This document shows, piece by piece, positions 20,554 to 31,400 of a DNA stretch of 64,000 bases (the stretch's first letter is position 1; each line of letters opens with the position of its first letter). The position numbers and the translations under genes were made by a program. The notes below the pieces were generated by a model. The model was not told the DNA's origin and did no database searches. It was given only the letters and a program-made list of their open reading frames with translations. This DNA comes from a virus, in IMG/VR virus record IMGVR_UViG_3300002835_000122, positions 1-64,000 of that record. One strand, given 5' to 3'.

Positions 20554-20563
20554 TAGCTTATTT

Positions 20564-21733
20564 TTAATAAGTTGCAGATCCCATTATAACAGAATTTATA
20601 GTGACAGTTCCAGCGGAAACGTATTTCTTAATGCCCTCTAAAGAAAAATCTTGTATAGACAGTTCTCTGCCATCTGCTGTGAGACTTGAAACAATTGCAC
20701 TCCTAATGTAGTCAGACGATCTATTAATTTGGGCTTCAATTTGCTTTATGGATACCGAGTCTCCGATAGTTAATGAATTTAAATACCTCTTAATGAATAA
20801 AGATGCTTGATTTCTAATGCCAGAAGATAAAGTTTCAGATACACCCATAGGAATTCTAATAGTAGCACCAACTGATACTGTTACCTTTTCGGCTATTCGA
20901 ATATTCAGCTTGATACCTACTGGCTTAACTGCATTAACTGCTATTAAAACATTTTGTGGAAGATTACTTAAACCACTCGTAGCCTCTGGCACAACTATAA
21001 CATCGCAAGATCCAATTCCATACGATCCTTCTCTAATTCTTACATCCCTTACCCCTCTTACGGCAAGGGCAGCGAACCTTACTGACTCAGCACTTCCTAT
21101 GGCTTTTGACTTAATCGAGGCAATTATTCTTCTTCTAAAGTTGGAGTCAGATTCTGAATTTATATTAGAATATACTTCCTTAGGATTATTACAAAATAGT
21201 ATTACTCCAGCTGGAGAAAAGAAGTTATGCTTTGTTAGGGAGTTAACTGGAGCGACATAAGCGTTGTCGGAAAAGTTTGGTTCCACTCTACCATAGGCCC
21301 TGGTAGAGCCAATGGGTATAGTTACATCTCCAGCTAATTTAAAACCATATTGGGTAGATATGAAGTTAGATACATCGTTATATACCAATACGCCTTGCGG
21401 TATCGTAATCGAAGAACTATGAGCTTTGTCTATAAAAAATTCTATGTTGAATGATTGTCTGTCCTCAGACGCATACTCTGTTATGCTCTTTCTTGAAACC
21501 CCATACAGATCGCCAATAAGATCCAAATTTCTACCGGATGCGCTAGACAAATTACTTTGATTTATATTAAATTTTAATGCCTCATAAAGATCTGACACTT
21601 CAGAGCTAAACGCCTCAGCAAATGCCCTGGCAATAGACCCTGGATAGACTGCAGATATTCCTGCATCTTTCTGTAAAGAATTTAATATATTTATTAATAT
21701 ATCTGACTTGCTCTTAATACCGTAAACAGACAT
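20564..21733 (-). CDS. Baseplate J-like wedge protein (T4 gp6 / P2 gpJ family)
   Basis: The protein shows the hallmarks of the Baseplate_J family: an N-terminal helical region with FAEAFSSEVSDLYEAL and RNLDLIGDLYGVSR, a beta region with ITIPQGVLV, the central ESDSNFRRRI followed by GSAESVRFAALAVRGVRDVRI, and a C-terminal alpha/beta part (RIPMGVSE, LTIGDSVSI). The length of 389 aa is normal. In contractile tails this protein forms the iris-like ring of dimers linking wedges around the hub. The gene follows the gp25-like gene by three bases, the order expected for a wedge core operon. Confidence 0.93.
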   Translation of the reverse strand: MSVYGIKSKSDILINILNSLQKDAGISAVYPGSIARAFAEAFSSEVSDLYEALKFNINQSNLSSASGRNLDLIGDLYGVSRKSITEYASEDRQSFNIEFFIDKAHSSSITIPQGVLVYNDVSNFISTQYGFKLAGDVTIPIGSTRAYGRVEPNFSDNAYVAPVNSLTKHNFFSPAGVILFCNNPKEVYSNINSESDSNFRRRIIASIKSKAIGSAESVRFAALAVRGVRDVRIREGSYGIGSCDVIVVPEATSGLSNLPQNVLIAVNAVKPVGIKLNIRIAEKVTVSVGATIRIPMGVSETLSSGIRNQASLFIKRYLNSLTIGDSVSIKQIEAQINRSSDYIRSAIVSSLTADGRELSIQDFSLEGIKKYVSAGTVTINSVIMGSATY

Positions 21734-21736
21734 TTA

Positions 21737-22117
21737 TTAATCTCCTAGATTTTGACTTACTGATAAAATTATGGGCTCATCTATATCTGACACTATATGA
21801 ATATCAAACTTAATAGTATCCTTACTGGTTGGGACTGCGGTTATCTTAATATTGCGCCCCTTGAAAAGCCCCTCCCTTTGAAGGCCAGCTCGAATAAGAT
21901 TTTTTCCAAATTCCGCTGTTTCCTTTGTTTGTGGCAATCCGTAAAGTCTAGACAGATCTATACCAAGCTGAGGATATATATAAAAGTCTCCAGGCTCTGT
22001 CATCAATCTTAAGTAGATTTGTTGTATATCTTCCTGCATAGACGATGGAGTTAAGGATAAGTCTTTATTTCCATTGATGAGAAAGTCTCCATTTAAAGTA
22101 AAATATAGGTCACTCAT
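21737..22117 (-). CDS. Baseplate wedge protein, gp25-like (DUF2634/lysozyme-fold type)
   Basis: This 126-aa protein has the order typical of the gp25/gpW family: an N-terminal DLYFTLNGDFLING, a helix with SSMQEDIQQIYLRLMTEPGDFYIYPQLGIDLSRLYG, and a final beta part (IKFDIHIVSD). The acidic-to-glycine segment TEPGDFYIYPQLG corresponds to the conserved stretch that tethers gp25 to the sheath and to the J-type protein. It initiates sheath assembly at the baseplate. It overlaps the upstream 214-aa gene by eight bases and precedes the J-like gene by three. Confidence 0.88.
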   Translation of the reverse strand: MSDLYFTLNGDFLINGNKDLSLTPSSMQEDIQQIYLRLMTEPGDFYIYPQLGIDLSRLYGLPQTKETAEFGKNLIRAGLQREGLFKGRNIKITAVPTSKDTIKFDIHIVSDIDEPIILSVSQNLGD

Positions 22118-22754
22118 TAATTTCCTCTAATGCTAACTGATGTGCTTGTTCGAAAGATGCTCCATCCTTCATGAGACTTATCATGTACAGGATATGCTCT
22201 TTGGAATAGTCAGATTGATATATTTCCAATAGACCTATTTGTTCGTTTGTCAGTCCGTCTATATTATATTCTGACTGATAATTTTGCTTAAGAGGGTCTA
22301 CTGATGGAGCAAATCCATACTCACCTGTTATAGTAATGGGTTTTTGTTTTTCTTCCTGATCATATTTCTTAGCTGAATCTAAATAATAACTAACGCCATT
22401 TTGTGCAGAATGTATCAAATTATGATTTATTTTAACTAAAGTTGGCTCAATATAGGATGAGGCTGCGTAGTTAAAATTATAGCTATTCCACCTGAGGCCG
22501 TCTTCTTTTGTGTTAATTCGAACAGAATCTCCAAAAAAAGAAATAGACTTTGACCTTGCACTAATTATTATCCCTATGCCTGGCGCAGCAAAAATCTCTA
22601 TATCCCCTTGATCATTTAGCCTTATAAAACTAGATAGGTCAGGGTGACTTAAGCCTACCTCTCTGTCGGAAAACTCTTTCCTTTTTTTAATCTCAGACGA
22701 TACCGGTATGGGGGAATCTTGATAGTTTATTTTATTTATTGATTGCCTGCTCAT
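22110..22754 (-). CDS. Spike-associated baseplate protein, 214 aa
   Basis: The middle of the protein has alternating short strands (RLNDQGDIEIFAAPGIGIII, then KSISFFGDSVRINT) with the G-x-I repeat pattern of the beta-prism that follows the OB domain in gp5/VgrG-type spikes. The C-terminal third is helical and acidic (TNEQIGLLEIYQSDYS, then SFEQAHQLALEEINE). It starts in a TAATG junction with the OB-fold spike gene, so the two products may form one spike split into two chains. This is an inference from sequence pattern and neighbours; no direct family was recognised. Confidence 0.75.
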   Translation of the reverse strand: MSRQSINKINYQDSPIPVSSEIKKRKEFSDREVGLSHPDLSSFIRLNDQGDIEIFAAPGIGIIISARSKSISFFGDSVRINTKEDGLRWNSYNFNYAASSYIEPTLVKINHNLIHSAQNGVSYYLDSAKKYDQEEKQKPITITGEYGFAPSVDPLKQNYQSEYNIDGLTNEQIGLLEIYQSDYSKEHILYMISLMKDGASFEQAHQLALEEINE

Positions 22755-23122
22755 TAGTGAACCATAAACCTTGGTACTCCCGTATTGACCCTATACTGAT
22801 ATGCTCTATTGTATCCAGAATTTGTATCATCATAGTAATTGATTATGTAAGGCCTCGATTCATTATTGTCCCTAAAGCCCACTAAGCATCTTGCGCCCGG
22901 GACTGGTGCTACTACTTGAACGCCCCTTAAACTGGGGCAAATTACATCCTTGACTATATTACCTACATTTTCAGAATACTGATCTTCCAATACTACTACC
23001 GCAGTGTTGCTAATATTGCTATAGGACATGATAACTCCAGGCCTGGTCTTGGCTTTTTGCATTTCGGACAAATCAATTTGGTCCTGTATTTTTTTATCAA
23101 ACTTTGGATAATTAACTGGCAT
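22754..23122 (-). CDS. Baseplate spike OB-fold protein (gp5 N-terminal / gpV type)
   Basis: After a short N-terminal helix, the 122-aa product follows the OB-fold pattern: RPGVIMSYSN, AVVVLEDQYS, DVICPSLRGVQVVAPVPG, ARCLVGFRDNN and PYIINYYDD. The length fits an isolated OB domain that caps the central hub and carries the membrane-piercing tip. The separate lysin gene directly before it suggests that the enzyme and OB parts, fused in T4 gp5, are separate chains here. It is preceded by AAGGAG about seven bases before the ATG. Confidence 0.85.
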   Translation of the reverse strand: MPVNYPKFDKKIQDQIDLSEMQKAKTRPGVIMSYSNISNTAVVVLEDQYSENVGNIVKDVICPSLRGVQVVAPVPGARCLVGFRDNNESRPYIINYYDDTNSGYNRAYQYRVNTGVPRFMVH

Positions 23123-23153
23123 AAAAAATCTCCTTATTCATAAACTGTTATGC

Positions 23154-25442
23154 TTAATCATTTTCTAAATACTCTCCGCTTAGCCATCTATCTATGTATG
23201 CGGCAGAATTCTGGCCTTGTGTACTAGCACTTAGGGAATATACGTCTTTAACCCATTTCTTTAAAGCTGCTTCAGTGCCTCCACCATTTACGTAGACTCT
23301 TGCAGCGTCTTCAAATTTAACTGATCCCAGCCATCCATATGGGTCCTTATAGTTATCTCCCCATGCCGCAAATACATATCCGGTTTCTGGTGTAGGTCCC
23401 AATTTTGGAAAAAGGTAATATGGGGTTTGTCCGGTTACCAAAGTCCAGAACATATATGCTTGGTTTAATGGTATCCAAACCCTACGGTCAACTAGTTCTC
23501 TGAGTTTCTCAACAGCGCCGTTGTGACTACCTCGATAAAATACTTCTAATTTATATTTTTCATTTAATTTTTCATTATAATTATCTATAGTAGGGGGTTG
23601 CTCTCCCGGATAAACTGTAGTCCAATTTTTGCTTGCTAGTTGCCATCCTTGCATCCGCTCTTTAGTTGTTCCATCTGTTAATTCGTAGATCTTTGTACCA
23701 TGTGCCCCTGACACACTAGAGCCCCTCTTGATTGTTCCATTTCGATATTCCCTAAATTTACCAACACTCATATTAATCTGGAATATACCTAGAGACATAA
23801 AGTCGCCACTTAGGGTATTGGGATTGCATGAAGTTGGACAGCCTCCACCACTTTCCCTAACAGTAATTGCGGTCATAATTGCTGCGGTTTCTTTTCCGCA
23901 TACTGTAGTGCGTAGTAGTTCGTAGACTGCGTCCTGCCCTATGTTCTCTCCCCAACGACCATAATAATTTGTTGTAAGAATAGAACTAGGAGTAGTTGCT
24001 CTTGTATCGGGGAATGTGCCAATTCCGGGAATATAGATTGTTCCAGGGGGTGAAGCTGTTTCATTGGAATAGTCATCATAAATTATTCCTGCCGCATTCA
24101 TTATACCTCCAGGGCCCGTATACTTTCCTGCGCGCATTCCACTAAAACTTAGATGTATATGATTTCTGTGATTATTGTCCCTATTGTCGGCAAAAAAGTT
24201 TACATATTCTAACTCTGGTCGACTTATTTTAAATGCGCATGTACTAGCGTCACCGTTACCACTTTGGTCAATTCCATAACCGATGGCATAGTCTTGATGA
24301 ACACACATTAGATCAGGAAGTAAATACCTAGGAACTTCTACTAATGCATCTAATAACATATATAGCGCGCCATCATATATTTCTCTAGTGACTCCACCAT
24401 TTAATTTTATTGGATCTTTATTTATTTTGCCGACGGATGATATGTCTACAGCTCTTCCGCTAGAATGATCGCTCATCCATAATTCATTCTTTTCATTTAG
24501 GTCCATTCCCCACTGTCTTCCGGAATCAAAACCACCACTAAGGACTATTCCCTGCTCGTGCAAATGCAGTAGAAGTTCTATGAGTGCCGGAGCTACATAA
24601 GCGTTAGCGTCGGTTGGATTTTGCAGAATAATATCTTTAGAGATGACTCTTTGTGAAATATTTACTTTTGCATCTGGAAAATACGTATCTTCACCGTTAT
24701 ATACTGTAACGCCTTCGCGAGCAAACTCGTTAGGAATATCAAATTTAAAACTTGTGCTAAGAAAAGTACTAGGATACTTGGAACGCAATAATGCTATTCT
24801 TTCTTGATACCACCCTTTTTCTTCTTCGGTCATTTCGGAAAAAAAGGCAACATTTCTAAATCCTCCACTTTGCGATTCAGCGGAGGCTGTTTTATCGTTA
24901 GAAGACGACGTTGAGTCATTTCCTCCATCTCTGCCGCTATAATTTCCAACATTCATTTGCTGCAGGTTTGCTACAGAATTACTTACAAATGACCCACTGA
25001 AATTTTTTCCAGCTAATGAATTTGCTACAATTCTATTAATTGCATTTCCGCCTGTTAACTTAACAGTTCCAACTCCTTCGTTTGATGCAAGGGTTATTTC
25101 ATCTTCACCTTGACTTTCCGGATTGTTAACTGTCACATAATCTGGATTTTCTACAGTCCCTGCTGTAGCTATTGATCCACTCCCCGTAATTAAAGTATTT
25201 AAAGATGAAGATACACCTCTAGACATTGCTGCAATTGCATACTTCGGGCTCCTGAAAAATGCATCACCGTTAATTACGTCAGACAAAGTTCTGGTACTTA
25301 AGGTCTGGCCCACCATTGGTCGACTTATTGATGCGCTGGTATTTTTGACTGGAGTTTTTCCACCAGGGAAAAAGTCTGCGTGAAGTGAGGTGGCAAACGA
25401 CGCAGAATCAGATAGAGCTGCATTATTAAAACTAAAAGACAT
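23154..25442 (-). CDS. Tail lysin: M15-type peptidase plus transglycosylase-like domain, 762 aa
   Basis: The first 200 residues are low-complexity Ser/Asn/Gly-rich and probably anchor the protein. Residues of about 225-440 form an M15/VanY-like peptidase domain: SDHSSGRAVDI supplies H326 and D333 in the expected H-x6-D spacing, and NHIHLSF supplies H428/H430 as the remaining zinc ligand. Residues of about 505-750 look like a lytic transglycosylase/lysozyme-fold domain, with candidate catalytic E530 in VRESGGG and the SLGIFQIN motif after it. Together they could cut both peptide and glycan bonds of peptidoglycan during injection. The gene sits between the giant hub and the OB spike, the position of T4 gp5 or other hub lysins. 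Confidence 0.88.
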   Translation of the reverse strand: MSFSFNNAALSDSASFATSLHADFFPGGKTPVKNTSASISRPMVGQTLSTRTLSDVINGDAFFRSPKYAIAAMSRGVSSSLNTLITGSGSIATAGTVENPDYVTVNNPESQGEDEITLASNEGVGTVKLTGGNAINRIVANSLAGKNFSGSFVSNSVANLQQMNVGNYSGRDGGNDSTSSSNDKTASAESQSGGFRNVAFFSEMTEEEKGWYQERIALLRSKYPSTFLSTSFKFDIPNEFAREGVTVYNGEDTYFPDAKVNISQRVISKDIILQNPTDANAYVAPALIELLLHLHEQGIVLSGGFDSGRQWGMDLNEKNELWMSDHSSGRAVDISSVGKINKDPIKLNGGVTREIYDGALYMLLDALVEVPRYLLPDLMCVHQDYAIGYGIDQSGNGDASTCAFKISRPELEYVNFFADNRDNNHRNHIHLSFSGMRAGKYTGPGGIMNAAGIIYDDYSNETASPPGTIYIPGIGTFPDTRATTPSSILTTNYYGRWGENIGQDAVYELLRTTVCGKETAAIMTAITVRESGGGCPTSCNPNTLSGDFMSLGIFQINMSVGKFREYRNGTIKRGSSVSGAHGTKIYELTDGTTKERMQGWQLASKNWTTVYPGEQPPTIDNYNEKLNEKYKLEVFYRGSHNGAVEKLRELVDRRVWIPLNQAYMFWTLVTGQTPYYLFPKLGPTPETGYVFAAWGDNYKDPYGWLGSVKFEDAARVYVNGGGTEAALKKWVKDVYSLSASTQGQNSAAYIDRWLSGEYLEND

Positions 25443-25451
25443 TTATTACTC

Positions 25452-28400
25452 CTAAGTTCCGGGATTCAATGTAACTTGTTTTGGAATTAGCGCAGATTCT
25501 TCTGCGCTAATAACGGACTGTGATTCAATTAAAAGTTGCTTTGTGTATACTGTAGCTAGGTTATTGGCTACCAGTTCCCAGTTCAGACTAACTGGATGCC
25601 CATCCTCATAATACTCGTCCCAAAATATAGTAGGCCATTCATCTACTTTATTGTAAGTAGCTTCTAAGACCTTGAAGCAGACTAGGTCATTATAAAATCT
25701 ATTGAATTCTTGTTCCGGAATTCCATAATCATCTAATGCGCTAATTGACAGACTTAATGGTGGAGCATACTGAATATCTAAAGATTTAATTTTATCAAAA
25801 ATATTACTTCTTTTTATAAAAATTGGAGACTCTTTATAGAGTGAACCCAATCCTGGAAAATCTTTACCAAAGAACTCTTTAGTAACGGGGTTGTCCATGT
25901 CTGTTGTAACTATTGTTTTTCCTCGATTTAACATAAAGCACTGGTTAACAAAATCTTTTATTTGATTGATCATTGATTCTGGCTGGTAGTACCAGACAGT
26001 TCCCAGGACTCGATCGAAAACGTCTTTTGTATAATTTTGTAATCTATTTTCAGTAGCACCGGGTTCAAATTGAGCCTCAAATATAACGTTTGTATCTGCT
26101 CTGTTTGTAACTTTTATTCTTAAGACGAATACCCTATTTTTTATCTTTGCTTCCGTATACAACATAGCTCTACCTCCAGGAGTGGAAATAGGTGATATAG
26201 TTGTTCCATCGGCACCCGGCTCATTTGGAATAGACCCCACTTTTGTAAGACTTGTTTCGCCAGTATTTATTCCGTCAAAACGAACTGTAAATCTAGCGCC
26301 AGATATAACATCTTCGACATCAAACGTGTCACCGTCTTTAAACGTAGTAACTGTTACTATCACCTTAAATAAAGATGTTTGCAGATTTGCTTTTTCTGGA
26401 CCTAATCCAGTAAGACTAAGTACGCGAGCGTGCGTTAGGGCGTTTTCGTAATCGGTATATCTTACTAGATCTTTTATTTCTGTTTCTTGCCAGCCAAGAC
26501 TCTTTAGCAAGTCATCACTTCTTATGAAAGTATTTCCATCAGCGGTTTTGACTTTTGTTCTTGTGCCTAATATTCCTGGCAATAAAGCTTTAGTGTGATA
26601 TCTTCCGACGACCATGCCTTGGTTGTATGATAATCCTGCGTCCATTGGTTGACCATTTTTATTAAGATACTGGACATAGCAGCCATGCTGATCCAGTACG
26701 TTATCTCTTAACCATGTCCAACCCTTCCAGGCTAACTGGCCAACGATTGGAACTGCTCTTGCTACGCTTACGCCCACAACTTGCATAACAGTATCTGTCC
26801 CTGAAGCCTTACCCTGCCCCTTGCTTTCTATTTCTTGTCGTGCTTTATCTGGGAGACTCAGAGCGGTTTGATTTGCCATAATGTCTTTCATTAATGCGGA
26901 AGATCCGTGCGTATACTGAATTCCACCAATCATTTGAGTGCTCAGTGAATCTGCTAACGCATCTACGGAAATGTTTCCGCCCATGTTTATGCCAGTGTTT
27001 GATGCCATAATATTATCCATATAGAATCTAGTGTCATTTCTCATATTCTGCATGCTGAGCCATGAGTGGAGCCATGATGACATGAACCATCTAGAGGGAT
27101 CATTGACAGTCACTAGAGCGTTGGGTGTGACAGTAGTAATATATCCCATTTCTGAAGTGAAGTGATGTACTACTTGCTCTACTTCAAATATTCCATACAT
27201 TCTGTTGTAAACATCGGATAGATACACTAAGTCATGAGGCCTAATATCTGGATTGCCAATTAGCGTGAGTTCCCCACCATAAATATCTTTAATTGATTCC
27301 TTTAAATGAGATAGTGCTATTCTTCTTGCAGAAAGCTCATCTGGTGTGCCCTGTAATGTTTTTGCATATCCCCTAAATGTTTCTAGCGGGTGCATAAATG
27401 GGTGCAGTACTCCCAGGAAACCTGAGCCAATCATATTGTCATAATACAATCCAGTCTCTACTGTAGTTTCCGTTTGACGCTCAGATGGCGCACCCTTGTC
27501 TAACGCTACGGTAACTGGGTTTTTTCCATCTGATACTGCGGTGATAACGGTAGAAACATTGTTTAGATTCTCTTGAATTTGATTAGATATGATGTGAGAG
27601 AAAGAACTTAAGTAATGTATTCTTTGGAATGGTTGACGAATTTCTATTACCGGTTCTCCATATTCCCTAGTAAAAGGATTATCAACGGCTCTCAATAGAG
27701 AGCCAGGTCTGCCAAGTGAATAGTATATTGAATCATTTAATACTTTATTAAGAATGTGGGCTTGCTTACTAAAGTTTCCAACTTCAGAAAGTGCGTATCC
27801 CATTTGCATCATGCTCAACTTGAACATACCTAAGAGTGAGCTCAGACCATCCCCAATGGCTCCAAGTATTGGGCCTATATTTGCGCTATAAAAATCTCCT
27901 ATATCTTCATCTATTCCGCCAATAAATGTTGAAGAATTACTACCTTCTCCTTTTGTGCTAACTAATAATTTTAGGAATTTACTTTCATCTTTAGAATACT
28001 GGCTATAGGGGCTAATGAATGCTTCGAAAACTTTATCTACCGGCTTGAAAGACCATTGCCCATCTTCTCCGCCCCCACCTGCGGTAATAATTCCACGCTT
28101 TCTATCCGGCTTAAGAACTAACCAAGCCCTACCATAACCTGTACTCCAAAGCTTTTGCCTAAATAATCCAACCATTAATAGGAACAGCTGTTTAGGTGTA
28201 TTGATGACTTCAGCTAGCTTTATTGCTGCCGCTGGATCCTCTTTATTCTCAATTGAAATTGAAAGCGCGTTATTAATTACCTTTGATTCAAAAAAGTTTA
28301 ATCTAATTCCATCTAGAGATCTAGAAATGACGCTATTGAAGTACTGTATTATTCCAGCGTCTCCGCGTATTCCCTTACTTTCGTAATCTATATAGTTTTT

Positions 28401-31400
28401 TCTAATAAATTCTACAGCTTCTATTCTAGATGAGGCACCACTAAAGCCGACACCAGATCCCAAGTCAGTCGTAGTGTCTGGCTCGTTAAAAAAGTCAGAA
28501 CCTAAAAGAATAGCCAATTCATCTACTCCCGTACCATCAGTTGCGGAAAGACCAGGAATGCTTACAGTGGATTGTGAGAAATTTTGAAATGGAGTATTGC
28601 TACTTGCTCCTAGTATTCTTTTGAACTCTTTAGGAAAAGGATCAGTTGAGTCAGCGTCCAAGCCATAATGTCTAGTGAATATGGCTTTAACGCTATCGTA
28701 TGTGTGATAGCCAAATCTAAATTGGTCCCAGATATCTGCAGCTTGACTAAGGGTTCTTCCATTTCCCGCAATCACTGAAACATTGGGATCATAATTTTCA
28801 TCATAAAAAGATCTAGCCTCTACCGATATACCATCCATCGCTGAATAAACCGGAGCAAAGCCTACTCGTCCACTGCCAGTTTCTTCATTTCCTGTTGTAA
28901 GAAGCTCGGCATCTAGGCGTTTATATAATTCGCCTTTATCTAGAGCATCATAATTTAAATCTACGATTGCTTGAAAGTAGCTTGGGTTGTCACCGCTAGC
29001 AAGTATATTTCCACCATATTCATAACTATAGGAAGTGACTTCGGAATTTGTTGCAGAGTATTCTTCTAGTGAGCTATCGGAATTTTTTAAGTAACGTTCT
29101 GCGGCATCTGCTGGATACTGTGACATGTTGCCTATGTCCAAAGATGTCTTTGAAGCGGTAAACTTATTAGCATCTCCGTTGTCGTCTATAGCGAAATTAC
29201 CAAAACCAATAATATAAGAATTTTTATCTGCGTCATTAAAAAATCTTTTTACTGGTGCTGCGGCGGACGAAACAACTCCTAATGGAGTATCGTCAGGAAC
29301 AAATCCAAAAAAACAATCAACATCTCGCGGGAAAGTGCTTAGTCCTGTTTCAGCTTCTATTTTTTCCAGAAGAGAATTACCAGTGTCTGCTCTATCATGC
29401 AGTAAAATATTTGCCCACGCTGGCAGGGACTCCGCTAGCTGACTGCCATCTGCGGCTATTTTGTCATCTATTGTAGAAACAAAAGTACCCAAGTACCACG
29501 CAGCGTCAGGGGATACGACTGCGTCAACATCATCGTCACCTTCTCCCCATAGGAAATAAGCTGGAGCACAAACGACTGCCCTTCCTGTTAAGGGGCTAAA
29601 TACAAGTACTCTTCTTTTTTTATAATCCGCTGCACTCCCGTATAGATCTTCAAATTTATATACTTGTTTAAACTTTTCCAAAGAGGCGTCTACTGTGTCA
29701 GGCTTGTATGGCCATCGCATTGCTATATAAAACATCTCCTCCTCTTTGGTAGCGGGAGATCCCCATTCCTCGTATGATATAGGCTGACTTAATTCATACT
29801 CAAAACTAAAATCATCTTTATTATCTCCAGAGGAAGCTACTACGCTATTAACTGTCTGAAAATCTGTAGGTATATTTTGTGAGTAAACTGATGGCAGTGG
29901 CATTTTGCTGTACACTGTTTTATTTAGACTAATTAGATCAGACACGCCTGAGTCGATTGTTACTAGAAGACTACTAAAGCCTAAGGGCCTATCTAGTTCT
30001 AGGTTGCCAGAACTAGGCTTAATGGTAATTTTTGCTTCATTCAAAAACTCTGCTTCTAATTGCAGAAAGTATATGAGATTAGCAGAAAGTGCGGCTCCGC
30101 CTGTTGAAAAGGATTTTAAAGCAGCTTCGCTAAATCGTTCCTGTAGATTTTGCCTTTTAGACATATTTGACAATCGCGCTTCATTGCTGTCGCCATCTTC
30201 AGCTGAGTCTATAATCTTGGCTATTGGTGTAAGGGGGCTAAGCCAACCGCCGAAACCAAGTAAATCAACAACGTTAGATGTGCCTGATGCTTGATTACCA
30301 CCAATGTCGCTTAAATATTCTCCAAATAATCCACCATCTCTAACTTCGTAAGATTTTTTGTCAAGAATTGTATCTTCTGATATTGTATAGTACGGGTATT
30401 GAAATCTTGGGGGAATATTTTCTATTTGCTTATGTTCTTGAGTTATACTTGCATAGGTTTTTTCTCCGCCGATTGGTAGGTGAAAGCCCATTTTAACCGT
30501 ACCTGCACTAACTGGTAGCTGAGATAGAATGATATTATTACCATCTGCGTCTTTGCTAACTCTTTTTGTAGCTAACTGTGAGTTAAAGTTTAGTAGTTTT
30601 CCTGTTAATCTTTTTGTGGGAGCGTATATTCCAGTAGAGGAAGCCTGATCTTTTGCTAGCGTAGCCATGAAATCGCTAAGTTCTGAAGATCTTTTAAAAG
30701 CTTCGTAATCGGCAAGTGAATTTGCTTGCCTATTAACATTGTCCATAACCATCTGTATATCTTCATCCGCACTTCTGTGCTTTGGGTAGCCGGGAAGGTC
30801 TAATTCATTAGCTTTCTTCACACTTGGGAAACCCGTAGTCACTGGAACTACGCCAGAAGTATATAACCAATGCGGCTTTCCATAGAAAATAGTAGACCTA
30901 TCCTCAAAGGGTCTAACTGCTACTATGTAATTTGGTAACAGCCTTGCACATATCTGGAAAAGATCCCATACGGTTCGCATGTATGTTTGTGCGCGGAATG
31001 ACACTTCATCAAATCCGCTTAAGTCATCATCAGCATTGGGGGAAATGATTCCCATTGTTCTGAATACATTAGTGCCACCTCTACCTCTCAGTAGCCCCAT
31101 AAGTGCTCCGCCTCCGGCGAGTCCTGCGACAGCATTAACTCCTGGTATGGCAGCAATTCCAGCTGTTAATCCACCCAATAGAACATTCTTTACGGCTCCT
31201 GCTCTTCCTTCTGCTGAAACTAACTTATTATCCTCAACAATAGAATCTATGGTATTACTGGAAGACACCGAACCATTTTGAGCCTCTGTGATTAACCTAT
31301 TCCATGATCTATCGGTACCAGCTTCCAAATATCTTTGACCAGCTAAAGTTTTGCCATCGTCTTCTACTAGCGATGATGCTGTCGACCAACCATCATCTAG

